Positions 8,328 to 15,506 of a stretch of 31,678 nt of DNA are shown here, piece by piece; the first letter of the stretch is position 1; the number at the start of each line of letters is the position of its first letter. The stretch is taken from contig PLYX01000191.1 of the NCBI GenBank assembly GCA_003151895.1, positions 1 through 31,678 of the forward strand. Reading direction: 5' to 3'. Under the pieces are notes generated by a model. The model worked only from the letters and a program-made list of their open reading frames with translations. It did not search any database and had not been told where the DNA came from. Both the position numbers and the translations under genes were made by a program. The DNA comes from Solirubrobacterales bacterium. Lineage in GTDB: Bacteria > Actinomycetota > Thermoleophilia > Solirubrobacterales > Solirubrobacteraceae.

Positions 8328-9032
8328 ATGCTGCGCGACGTGTCCGCCGCTCGCCACGCGTTCAATCCGCTGGATCGTGTCGAGCTTGGCCGTAGCGTGG
8401 GCCAAGCGCTGCTGTTGAGTCCGTGCGAGGAGCTCCCGCCGGAGCGGTTCCAGGGCGCTGGCATCTACGCGATCTACTACCAGGGGGACTTCGACGCGTA
8501 CCGTCCCGTCGCGCTGGCGGGTTGTGAGTGGCCGATCTATGTGGGGAAGGCGATGCCTCCCGGCGCCCGCAAGGGATTGGTGGGGCTCGACGTGTCGCCT
8601 GGCCGCAAGCTGTATGAGCGGCTGCGCCAGCATCACAACTCCGTGAAGGCCGCCAAGAATCTCGATGAGGAGGATTTCCGCTGCCGCTACCTCGTCGTCG
8701 ACGACATCTGGATTCCGCTCGCCGAGCGTCTGCTGATTGGCCATTACCGTCCGCTGTGGAACGGGGTCGTCGATGGCTTCGGTATCCACGCCCCGGGTGG
8801 GACGCCCGGCGGGACGACCGGGCGTGCCGGCCAGCAGAAGTCAGCCTGGGACACCTTGCATCCCGGTCGACCGTTCGCGAAGGGCCGCGCCGCACGAGTC
8901 AGCGCCGCGAAGATCCGGACGCGGATCGCCGAGCACCTGGATGCCTATCCTCCGCAACCGGGCGAACCACCAGTCCTGGCTGAGCCCCCTCTGCCGCCCG
9001 CGCCCGAGGACCTCGAAGACATAGAGCAATAA
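8328..9032 (+). CDS. Eco29kI-family GIY-YIG type II restriction endonuclease
   Basis: A 234-aa nuclease predicted to cut double-stranded DNA at an unmethylated site; the founding enzyme Eco29kI cuts CCGCGG. Seen: GIYAIYY at 45-51 (Tyr47), PIYVGKA with Tyr71, LYERLRQHH with Arg98 and His102, PLAERLL with Glu133, and PLWN with Asn145. The spacing R-x3-H and E-x11-N matches the catalytic residues known for the family. WIPLAE, GFGIHAPG and WDTLHPGRP are further family segments. It is followed 74 nt later by the cognate methyltransferase gene. The Pro-rich last ~25 residues are probably disordered. The CCGCGG specificity is inferred from family membership only. Confidence 0.9.
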   Translation: MLRDVSAARHAFNPLDRVELGRSVGQALLLSPCEELPPERFQGAGIYAIYYQGDFDAYRPVALAGCEWPIYVGKAMPPGARKGLVGLDVSPGRKLYERLRQHHNSVKAAKNLDEEDFRCRYLVVDDIWIPLAERLLIGHYRPLWNGVVDGFGIHAPGGTPGGTTGRAGQQKSAWDTLHPGRPFAKGRAARVSAAKIRTRIAEHLDAYPPQPGEPPVLAEPPLPPAPEDLEDIEQ

Positions 9033-9078
9033 CGGCTCAAAGCTGACGCAGTATTGGCACAAAGTAGTGTTCGGCGAC

Positions 9079-9090
9079 ACACAATTGTGT
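9079..9090. promoter_or_regulatory. 12-bp palindrome upstream of methyltransferase start
   Basis: ACACAATTGTGT is a perfect palindrome in the gap between the endonuclease and methyltransferase genes, 16 nt before ATG 9107. It is a candidate operator for control of methyltransferase expression. No C-protein gene is seen in the locus, so the binding factor, if any, is unknown. Confidence 0.35.
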
Positions 9091-9106
9091 TTAGCCTCGG
9101 TTGGCT

Positions 9107-10471
9107 ATGTCGCCAGGAGAAGTTTCCGCCGAGCTCCGCGGTAGTGTCACGACCATGTCGCTGGGTTTTGAGCTGGCACGGCGGACAGTCGATGCCGTGT
9201 CCGCGTCGGCTGTCGGCGCCTCGGTAGAGCTGTTCGCTGGCGGCGGAGGGCTGGCGCTCGGCGTTCACGAGGCGGGCTTCCAGCATCTGCTCGTGAACGA
9301 GCTCGATCGGCGGGCGTGCGAGACGCTACGCGCGAACGTCGCCGAGGACTTCGAGGCCCTGAGCGAAGAGGACCGCTGGCCATTGCTGGCCGGGGACGTC
9401 GCGGCGATCGACTGGGCTCCGTTCGAGGGCCGGGTGGACCTGTTGGCCGGCGGCGCTCCGTGTCAGCCGTTCTCGCTGGGTGGCCGCCACCGCGGTGATG
9501 AGGATAGGCGCAATCTGTTCCCCGAAGTGTTTCGCGCTTTGCGCGAGGTCAGGCCCAGGGCCTTCCTGCTCGAGAACGTGCGTGGCCTCACACGCGAGTC
9601 CTTCCGCCCGTACTTCGACTACATCCTCGATCAGCTGCGCGAACCGTACCGCTCGCCCAAGCCGGGAGAGTCCTGGAAGCGTCACAAGGCCAGGCTGGAG
9701 CGCCAAGGACCGCCTCAGGGAGACGATCATGATCGTTACGCCGTCTACACGCGCGTGGTCAACGCGGCCGACTATGGGTTGCCGCAGAACCGCCACCGGG
9801 TGCTGATCGTCGGCTTTAGAGAGGACCTTGGCGTGGAGTGGACTTGGCCGGAGGCGACGCATAGCCGGCAGGCGCTGGTTTGGGCGCAGGCGCACGGCGA
9901 CTACTGGAAGGAGCACGGGATCCGCGCCATATCGACCGCGAACGCGGTCGGCGCTAGCCGTGACCACCAGCGGATCGAGCGTGAGCCGGCAGAGGACCGC
10001 TGGCGAACGCTGCGCGACGCGATCAAGGATCTCCCCGAGCCCGTGGACGGCAAGGAGCACCCGACGATCGCGAACCACGTCGGTGTCCCGGGGGCCCGTC
10101 TGTATCAAGGGCACACCGGTAACCCTTTGGACTGGCCGGCGAAGACGGTCAAGGCCGGGGTGCACGGCGTACCAGGTGGGGAGCATGTTCTCGTGCGGCC
10201 GGATGGCACTCACCGCTATCTCACCGTGCGTGAGTGCGCGCGCCTTCAAGGCTTCCCGGACTCCTACCGCTTCATCGGTCCCCGCAGCGAGGCGATGCGC
10301 CAGATCGGAAACGCCGTACCGGTACCGCTGGCTCGACTGATTGCCGCGCGGATAGCCGATAAGCTCGCTGGAACACTACGTCCAGCGCATGCAAACAACG
10401 GAGCGTCGCCGAGATCCCGCTGTCACCTCCCGGATGATGGCAGCGGTCAAGCACAAGGACTCGCGGGCTGA
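9107..10471 (+). CDS. DNA (cytosine-5-)-methyltransferase of the Eco29kI-like R-M system
   Basis: Transfers methyl from S-adenosylmethionine to C5 of cytosine, protecting the host from the upstream nuclease. All main motifs are in order: I (ELFAGGGGLALG, ~41-52), IV (GGAPCQPFSLGG, catalytic Cys ~119), VI (LLENVRGL, ~154), VIII (YGLPQNRHRVLIVGF), a variable target-recognition region, IX (RECARLQGFP) and X (QIGNAVPVPLA). The length of ~454 aa is normal. Start choice: ATG 9107 (TTG 9101 and ATG 9155 also fit; motif I leaves room for all). A CCGCGG hexamer at 9136-9141 lies at the start of the gene, which could allow methylation feedback if the specificity is CCGCGG. The C-terminal 83 nt overlap the vsr gene. 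Confidence 0.93.
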   Translation: MSPGEVSAELRGSVTTMSLGFELARRTVDAVSASAVGASVELFAGGGGLALGVHEAGFQHLLVNELDRRACETLRANVAEDFEALSEEDRWPLLAGDVAAIDWAPFEGRVDLLAGGAPCQPFSLGGRHRGDEDRRNLFPEVFRALREVRPRAFLLENVRGLTRESFRPYFDYILDQLREPYRSPKPGESWKRHKARLERQGPPQGDDHDRYAVYTRVVNAADYGLPQNRHRVLIVGFREDLGVEWTWPEATHSRQALVWAQAHGDYWKEHGIRAISTANAVGASRDHQRIEREPAEDRWRTLRDAIKDLPEPVDGKEHPTIANHVGVPGARLYQGHTGNPLDWPAKTVKAGVHGVPGGEHVLVRPDGTHRYLTVRECARLQGFPDSYRFIGPRSEAMRQIGNAVPVPLARLIAARIADKLAGTLRPAHANNGASPRSRCHLPDDGSGQAQGLAG

Positions 10472-10829
10472 GCTCGCCCTTCGCCGTGAGCTGCACGCTC
10501 GTGGCGTACGCTACCGCATACACGCCAGAGACGTCCTCGGATGCCCGGACATCGTCGTGCGCAAGCGCCGTGTCGCCGTGTTCGTCGACGGAGACTTCTG
10601 GCACGGGAACGCGCACAACAGGCGTGGTCTGAAAAGTCTTGAGGATCTGTTTCCCAGTAACAAGGAGTTCTGGGTGCCGAAGATCCGAAGAACGATGGAA
10701 CGCGACCGAGAAGTCACCGCCGAGCTACGGGCCAACGGCTGGCAGGTAGTGCGCCTTTGGGAGGAAGACGTCCTGGAAGCCCCCATGGTGGCCGCCGACA
10801 CCGTTGAGTGTCTTCTGCGAGGTAGTTGA
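10389..10829 (+). CDS. vsr: Very short patch repair endonuclease (Vsr)
   Basis: A 146-aa mismatch endonuclease that nicks 5' of T in T:G mismatches made when 5-methylcytosine deaminates. Seen: the N-terminal SRMMAAVKHKDSRAEL helix, GVRYRIHARDVLGCPDIVV (Asp54), the core strand VFVDGDFWHGN (65-74), and FWVPKIRRTMERD with VVRLWEED near the C-terminus. These are the standard Vsr segments. The 5' end overlaps the methyltransferase gene by 83 nt, consistent with coupled expression and a job repairing the mutagenic by-product of that enzyme. Its stop overlaps a TTG that may start the next gene. Confidence 0.93.
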   Translation: MQTTERRRDPAVTSRMMAAVKHKDSRAELALRRELHARGVRYRIHARDVLGCPDIVVRKRRVAVFVDGDFWHGNAHNRRGLKSLEDLFPSNKEFWVPKIRRTMERDREVTAELRANGWQVVRLWEEDVLEAPMVAADTVECLLRGS

Positions 10830-11233
10830 TCCTGGCACGCTGGGACCCGCAGCCACCGCCAGTCGAAGTGTGGAGGGTGCCGCCGGGAACACGAGCCCAG
10901 CACGCCGCCGAACAGGATATGGCCGCGGGTGGTCGCTCGGCGAGAAAGATCAAGCTTCTGGACGGTCGTACGGCCACCGCCTCGATCCGCCTGCGGCACC
11001 TACCGAAGAGCCGCCGGGTGTATGCCTACCTGCGCTACAGCGTCGACGGGCACACCAGGACCAAGTACGCCGGTGACGCCACGGCGAACACACGCGAGAA
11101 GGCCCTGAAACAAGCCTGGGCCAAAGCACAAAACGACGGCCTCATGACCGAGCGAGTGGCCCATAGGGTCTTCCTCGAGTCGCCGTCGGAGGTCAAAGAA
11201 CATTTGAGCTCGGCTCTGCCGACCGACCCGTAG
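10826..11233 (+). CDS. Small basic protein at the end of the R-M operon, unknown function
   Basis: A 135-aa product if TTG 10826 (overlapping the vsr stop, TTGA) is used, or 104 aa from ATG 10919. I do not recognise a named family. The middle is basic and strand-rich (KIKLLDGRTATASIRLRHL, RRVYAYLRYSVDGHTRTKYAG) and could bind nucleic acid. This is followed by a helix (REKALKQAWAKAQNDGLM). The last ~25 residues are antisense to what looks like part of a truncated membrane-protein gene on the other strand, so the C-terminal tail may be a chimeric read-through made at an insertion breakpoint. Position suggests an accessory role in the R-M system. Confidence 0.55.
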   Translation: MILARWDPQPPPVEVWRVPPGTRAQHAAEQDMAAGGRSARKIKLLDGRTATASIRLRHLPKSRRVYAYLRYSVDGHTRTKYAGDATANTREKALKQAWAKAQNDGLMTERVAHRVFLESPSEVKEHLSSALPTDP

Positions 11234-11323
11234 GTACTCGACGCACGCCTGGCTGAGTGTGCCGAGGGCGACCATGACGCCGACTCCGGCGATGATCAAC
11301 GTCAACAGATCTTTGGTGCTCAC
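11150..11323 (-). pseudogene. Truncated N-terminus of a small membrane-anchored protein
   Basis: From GTG 11323 the minus strand encodes a hydrophobic segment (DLLTLIIAGVGVMVALGTL) followed by EYLRVGRQSRAQMFFDLRRRLEEDP. This is the usual layout of small proteins with one N-terminal membrane helix and a basic cytosolic arm. After 'EEDP' the sequence no longer looks like that family and is simply the complement of the small R-M operon gene. I infer that the rest was lost where the R-M block joined this DNA, near 11150. The frame itself stays open to 11000. Confidence 0.4.
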
Positions 11324-11411
11324 TCTCAGTCATCCCAGTCAGTGAAATTTGGCTGGACCAGCATACGGTGCCGGGACTCACAGGGTGGGGCTGCGGCGGG
11401 TGGACGCGCGT

Positions 11412-13742
11412 TCAGCTAGGCCATCTCTTCTTCTGGTACTCGTGAGCCTCGTGCCCCTCTAGCTCCTGAGTCGAGTTGTTGATCCGGACTAGGAATGCGG
11501 GCTTGCCGTTCGCGGCATGCGGCGTGGCGAAGACCGGGCCTGCCGCAGGGCCGGTGTCGATCCGCGCGACGAACTTCCCGTCCACTTGGGCGATTCGGAC
11601 TTCGAGTTCCGCTGCTGCTGCCTTTCCGAGGCCATGGCTGATTGCGTCTGTGAGCCACAGCTCCCAGGCATCGCAATCAGGCTTCTTGAGGAACGGGAAG
11701 TCCTCGTCGATGCCGACGATCTCGCCAGCGTCGTCTACTCCCACCACAAGGGTCCCACCGTAGCTGTTCGTGAACCCGGCGATCGTCTTGATAACAGACC
11801 ACTCGATCCGTGGGTCCTTCTCTCCGGTATGAAGGTTCTTGCGGCCAGTCGACTTGAACTCCACGACCTTGCTCTCGCCTTGGGCGATCAGGGCGGCGAG
11901 GCCGTCTCGAATGAGCTCGGCTTTGCGCTGGGGATCAACGAAAGGGCTCTCGCTTTGGTCCGCGCTGCGGTTCACCGGCTTGCCCATTGCGACCTCGATC
12001 AGCTTGAGCAAACGCTCAAAGCGCTGGTTAAAGAACGACGCGAAGTCGTCCTGGCGCAAGGCCACGGGATCGATCTCATGCGACCGCAGGGTGGCATCGA
12101 GAGTCGTGGCAGAGGCCTTGTCCTTCGATTCAATCGCGGTCAGGTACTCGCTTGGGGCGTTCCCGCCGATCTGTCTGTTTGCGTGAGCGTCGATGGCGGT
12201 CTTGTTGACAGCGCTGTTCGCGTAGTGCTCGTCAATTCCATTGGACGCGCACCACCGCTGGGGGAAGACGTGGTGAATATCGATTGCATCGTCTACGTAC
12301 GCATGGATGTCGATCGTGTTCCCCGTCCGAAAGTCGCGCGCGCCGCGCTTCATCTGGAGCGCGTAAAGGCCCTTATAAGCCGCAGCGTTACGTGACCGCA
12401 GAGTGATAAGCCGCTCGGCCTGGAACTGCGCATCTCGAATCGTGCGGGGCTCCTCGCCCGCGTCGCGAATCCAGGCGACGACATCCGTCAGGTCGAGTGC
12501 GAATCTGGTCTCGGTCGACCCGCCGTACATCTCCCCAAACACACCACACCAGTACCACTGCGCGAGCTGGGCACGACCCCCGTGACCTTCCGCTTGCTTG
12601 TCCAACACCGCCGATATCGCTGCCAGAGGGACGATCTGCGTGGCATATGGGATGTCTCGCGCGCTGAAGACGTGCTCGCTATGCAAGAACGGAACTACAC
12701 GCTCCAGCGCCTGAGCGGCTACGTCGGCCCACTGCCTGTAGTCGGATAGCTCGAGCCTCAGGACATCGCGTCGCTTGCACGACACCGCAGGCGCCTTTTC
12801 GTCCCCCGGGTGGGCTTCGAGGTGCGCCTGCCGACGGGCATATGTCGCAAGCAGCGTCACGACCTGAATGAAGTCGGTAGCCGCGAGGCGATCTAGCACC
12901 GAGTGCCCGTCGAAGCGAGCCCGTCGAGCCTTCCAATCGTCGCGGAGATTGAAGTCGTCTGCCGCGTAGGTCGCGGTGAGAAGCTCGAACACGGTCAGGG
13001 ATACCCCGCCGGTGTTGACCTTCTCAAAGACCTGGCAGACGGCCTCCTTAGGCGTGGACCGGATGAGCTGGATGGTCGGCACCTGGTACTGAACGAACGC
13101 GTTGATTACGCGTTCGCTGAATGTCTTCCAGATCGCAAGACGATCCTCGGCGTTACCAGGTGCGCTCTGCAGATACTCGAGCTGCCACGACATCGTCTCG
13201 CTGTAGTCCAGGACGATGCTGAGCGGGAACATGCCAGTGTCGATCTCAGCCGACCTGGTGGACACGTCCAGCAAGACCTCTCCTCTGAATGTCTTCAACA
13301 AGCCGTCAGCTGGCACACCGAGGATCGCCTCCTCCCGCTCCGCCGATGGATCAAGGCAGCTGGCAATGTCGGCGTAGTAGCGTCGGGACAGCTCCTTGCC
13401 GCGCTCGTCGCGTGTCGGCACAGGGTGTCCCGACTTCAGCGCGAGGTACAGCGAGGTCGCCCTTTGCTGGCCGTCCAGCAACAGGAACTCTGGCTCGCTG
13501 GGTTTGTCGAGCACAACACCCTCGAGCAATCGCGGACGGAACCGGACGTCCGGATTGCCCGTCTGCAGAGTCATAACGGCCCCAATCGGATACGACAGGG
13601 AGATCGAAGCCAGCAGGCTCGTTATGTGGTTGTCATCCCATACCCAGCTGCGTTGGAAGTCAGGGAGCTGGAGCACGCCCGAGCACGCCTGGTCCAGCAG
13701 CTGCGAAAGCGGCATCTCATCGCTCGTGAACTTCTTCTCCAC
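11412..13742 (-). CDS. GmrSD-type (DUF262 + DUF1524 HNH) protein fused to an AlbA_2 domain
   Basis: A ~776-aa protein. The N-terminal DUF262 domain has LPDFQRSWVW (26-35) and the ParB-like DGQQR nucleotide-binding motif (90-94). VFEKVNTGGVSLTVFELL follows. The DUF1524 His-Me finger nuclease signature IDIHHVFPQRW lies near residue 488, followed by NSAVNKTAIDAHANRQIGG. GmrSD proteins are type IV restriction enzymes that cut modified (for example glucosylated hydroxymethylcytosine) DNA using NTP. From about residue 610 there is an added AlbA_2/Schlafen-type domain (ESKVVEFKSTGR, IAGFTNSYGGTLVVGVDD). GTG 13742 was chosen because GGAGG lies just before it; an open frame extends to 13802. Predicted phage-DNA restriction; the AlbA_2 part may add RNA/DNA binding. 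Confidence 0.87.
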   Translation of the reverse strand: MEKKFTSDEMPLSQLLDQACSGVLQLPDFQRSWVWDDNHITSLLASISLSYPIGAVMTLQTGNPDVRFRPRLLEGVVLDKPSEPEFLLLDGQQRATSLYLALKSGHPVPTRDERGKELSRRYYADIASCLDPSAEREEAILGVPADGLLKTFRGEVLLDVSTRSAEIDTGMFPLSIVLDYSETMSWQLEYLQSAPGNAEDRLAIWKTFSERVINAFVQYQVPTIQLIRSTPKEAVCQVFEKVNTGGVSLTVFELLTATYAADDFNLRDDWKARRARFDGHSVLDRLAATDFIQVVTLLATYARRQAHLEAHPGDEKAPAVSCKRRDVLRLELSDYRQWADVAAQALERVVPFLHSEHVFSARDIPYATQIVPLAAISAVLDKQAEGHGGRAQLAQWYWCGVFGEMYGGSTETRFALDLTDVVAWIRDAGEEPRTIRDAQFQAERLITLRSRNAAAYKGLYALQMKRGARDFRTGNTIDIHAYVDDAIDIHHVFPQRWCASNGIDEHYANSAVNKTAIDAHANRQIGGNAPSEYLTAIESKDKASATTLDATLRSHEIDPVALRQDDFASFFNQRFERLLKLIEVAMGKPVNRSADQSESPFVDPQRKAELIRDGLAALIAQGESKVVEFKSTGRKNLHTGEKDPRIEWSVIKTIAGFTNSYGGTLVVGVDDAGEIVGIDEDFPFLKKPDCDAWELWLTDAISHGLGKAAAAELEVRIAQVDGKFVARIDTGPAAGPVFATPHAANGKPAFLVRINNSTQELEGHEAHEYQKKRWPS

Positions 13743-13841
13743 CTCGCCTCCGCTTCCTCGTCGCTCAGTAACGCCATACAAGCCTCTCATACCGGCAGCC
13801 ACCGCCGCGTGTGGAGGGCGCGAGACGCGGAGGGGACGATC

Positions 13842-13991
13842 ATGTCGGCAGCAGAGCTGCCAACTCAGATCATGGAGGGGTCGGCGCCGCTGGCGTCAAG
13901 GCCCTTCGGCCCCGATGGGGCGGCCGTGCGGGCTGGCCTTGACTCCAGCTCGGCGGAGACTGCCAGCGCCTTCGAGCCGGGCGGGACATAG
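13842..13991 (+). CDS. Possible 49-aa small protein
   Basis: ATG 13842 is preceded by a strong Shine-Dalgarno-like GGAGGGG about 7 nt upstream, and a frame of 49 codons ends at 13991. The product (begins MSAAELPTQIMEG, ends SAFEPGGT) has no recognisable domain and no membrane segment. It is divergent from the GmrSD-AlbA gene. It could be a leftover 5' end of a lost gene. The good ribosome site is the main support. Confidence 0.25.
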   Translation: MSAAELPTQIMEGSAPLASRPFGPDGAAVRAGLDSSSAETASAFEPGGT

Positions 13992-14025
13992 GTACGCACG
14001 AGGTGTTTCCCCACCGGTGCCGCTC

Positions 14026-14074
14026 GTCAGGGGTTTGGGACCAAAGCCCGATTTCCGGTCCCAAACCCCCTGAC
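14026..14074. repeat. 17-bp inverted repeat (large hairpin) upstream of tRNA-like copy A
   Basis: The left arm GTCAGGGGTTTGGGACC (14026-14042) and right arm GGTCCCAAACCCCCTGAC (14057-14074) pair over 17 bp with one bulged C, around a 14-nt loop. No T-run follows on either side. It lies ~100 bp upstream of the tRNA-Ala 3' fragment; a similar hairpin lies ~95 bp upstream of the second copy. It may be an integrase-gene terminator or an arm of an attachment site. A smaller repeat AATTGG...CCAATT lies just after it (14085-14108). Confidence 0.6.
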
Positions 14075-14174
14075 AAATCCCGCAAATTGGCAACATGCTG
14101 GTCCAATTGACTCGCCGCCAACTACCAGTAAAAGTCCTCCAAATCGGCCATTGTCCAGAGGTCGTCAGGGTCGG

Positions 14175-14217
14175 ATCGCACCCAGGAGGTCGCGAGTTCG
14201 AGTCTCGCTAGCTCCAT
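14175..14217 (+). other. attachment-site-like copy A: 3' half of tRNA-Ala(CGC)
   Basis: The segment matches tRNA geometry exactly from the anticodon loop on: loop ATCGCAC (anticodon CGC), anticodon 3' stem CCAGG, variable AGGTC, T-stem GCGAG, T-loop TTCGAGT, T-stem CTCGC, acceptor TAGCTCC and discriminator A. No matching 5' half (acceptor, D-arm) lies before it, so this is not a working tRNA. It is repeated at 18685-18725. Such displaced 3' halves are made by integrases that recombine in the tRNA anticodon loop. The read-through terminator at 14220-14246 follows directly. Confidence 0.8.
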
Positions 14218-14219
14218 CG

Positions 14220-14246
14220 GAAACCCGCTGCGTGTCGGCGGGTTTC
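14220..14246 (+). terminator. Hairpin directly after tRNA-Ala fragment A
   Basis: GAAACCCGC (14220-14228) and GCGGGTTTC (14238-14246) are perfect 9-bp arms around a 9-nt loop. The position, 3 nt after the tRNA discriminator base, and the GGGTTTC 3' arm are typical of tRNA gene terminators. Copy B at 18725 is not followed by such a hairpin. Confidence 0.7.
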
Positions 14247-14267
14247 TGCGTCCTCGCCGTGTGGTGC

Positions 14268-14408
14268 AGTCAAATCTTCGCCAACCGTTCTGAACCGCGG
14301 CTTGCCAGTGGCCATGAAGCAGACGGCGTACCGGCCGCCCCGCTGACGGTAGATGCCACGCTCGACGCGTACTCGTCCGGTGATGGTGTCTTCTCTGCCT
14401 GCTTGCAT
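14268..14408 (-). pseudogene. Integrase (tyrosine recombinase) N-terminal remnant
   Basis: From ATG 14408 the minus strand encodes ~46 residues including RVRVERGIYRQRGGRYAVC and GKPRFRTVGEDL. This matches the start of the AP2-like arm-binding domain of actinobacterial phage-type integrases (…GIYRQ.NGRYAV…). The core-binding and catalytic domains (R…HxxR…Y) are absent; the frame runs into the tRNA terminator only ~25 nt later. The gene was therefore cut by a deletion ending next to the attachment site. Confidence 0.6.
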
Positions 14409-14466
14409 CGTGCCTCGCTTTCGGTGGCTGCTGTGAGCGACGGCGGCGCGTGCGCGCCGATGATGC

Positions 14467-15496
14467 GTGCAGAATGCGTCGGTGTCCGTGGACGGGAACC
14501 TCGACGCGATCGTGGCTGTGGAGACGAGGCTTCGCGAGCTCGACAGTGCGCGCGAGGCGGCGACTCGCGAGCTGGCCAAGCTGCACGCCCGGCGGGAGCG
14601 GGCGATCTCAGACGGCACGGACGAGGATGAGCCGGCTCGGACGGCATCCTGGACCCCGCAGCGCAAGGTCGCGCTGTTCGCCGGCCCCTCTTTCGCGGGC
14701 GCGAGGATGTCTTCCCACATCGCTGGGAGAAACCGGCGAAGGGCAAGAGCGGTTGGGCGCCGCGCTCAGAGCTTCCCGGCACGGCGAGCGCGACGCTTGC
14801 TCAGCGCCTGTACGTGCATCGCGAGGGGCTGCCGCCGGTGCTGCTGGATGCGTTGCGGCGGCTCGCGGCGTTCTCCAACCCGAAGTTCCTCGAACTTCAG
14901 GGGATGCGCAAGTCCACCGCGCGCACCCCCCGCGTGATCGCGTGCTTCGAGCAGACGGGCCGCTTCCTGGCGCTTCCGCGTGGCTGCCGCGCGGCGCTGG
15001 AGGAACTGCTGGCCGGTTTGAACATAGTGTTGGAGCTGACCGACGAGTCCGGGGCGGTGGATCGCTCCTGTGGTCCATTCTTTGTTCCAGTCGGCGCATG
15101 CTGGCCGATCTTCGATCGGTCTGGCGGGGCCGCACATGTGCGGCCCCGTTCCGGGCCGTGCATGCACGGCCCGGCCGACCGGTACATGTACCGGTCGGGA
15201 CCCGCTCGTCACATCCGCTCGCTCTGCGCGTCGTGCGCCGTGACACCCCCTTTGACCCCGGGGTGCTTCCGACCGACGCGGGCATCCAAGAGATTTACGC
15301 CGCGCTCGTCGCCGAGGAGCAGCGCACCGAGCTGATCGCAAAAGACACGCTGGAGCTGACCGCGCAGGGCTATTGCCCGATAGTGCTGACAGAACGGCGC
15401 GAGCACCTGGAGCGGCTGACCGAGCTGCGCCGCATGTTCGCCAAGCGCCTGCGGGCCTACCGCTCGCTCGGATACGAACTCGCAGAGATCGCCTGA
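14467..15496 (+). pseudogene. TOTE-type DEAD/DEAH helicase remnant with internal deletions
   Basis: Three pieces of one family are seen in two frames. (1) From GTG 14467: a coiled-coil start (DAIVAVETRLRELDSAREA) to TPQRKVALF. (2) After a frameshift near 14690: LFRGREDVFPHRWEKPAKGK, then GLPPVLLDALRRLAAFSNPKF, RVIACFEQTGRFLALPRG and LEELLAGLNIVLELTDE. (3) After a second break: DTPFDPGVLPTDAGIQEIY, PIVLTERREHLERL and the C-terminal MFAKRLRAYRSLGYEL. The parts that should carry the helicase Walker A and DExx motifs, between pieces 2 and 3, are missing and replaced by a palindrome-rich segment (15105-15198). TOTE systems are predicted conflict systems combining primase, helicase and endonuclease. 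This copy cannot be active. Confidence 0.7.
15105..15198. repeat. Hairpin plus three consecutive perfect 24-bp palindromes with CATG centres
   Basis: Each palindrome is a 10-bp stem around CATG. P1 15125-15148: CGGGGCCGCA-CATG-TGCGGCCCCG. P2 15151-15174: stem CCGGGCCGTG. P3 15175-15198: stem CCGACCGGTA. P1 and P2 are separated by TT; P2 and P3 abut. The stems differ from one another but each is perfectly self-complementary, and the centre is the same. A smaller hairpin CCGATC-TTC-GATCGG precedes them at 15105-15119. They sit at the deletion junction of the helicase pseudogene. Function unknown: protein-binding array, hairpin RNA, or a small palindromic element are all possible. Confidence 0.95.
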
Positions 15497-15506
15497 CTGG
15501 GCTCCG

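Noticed and set aside
14122..14216. Minus-strand frame with MELARLELATSWVRSDP as a small protein
   Set aside because: It is the antisense translation of the tRNA-Ala 3' half, a well-known source of false proteins.
15125..15198. CRISPR array
   Set aside because: The units are palindromes with different sequence and no spacers; there is no repeat conservation and no cas gene.
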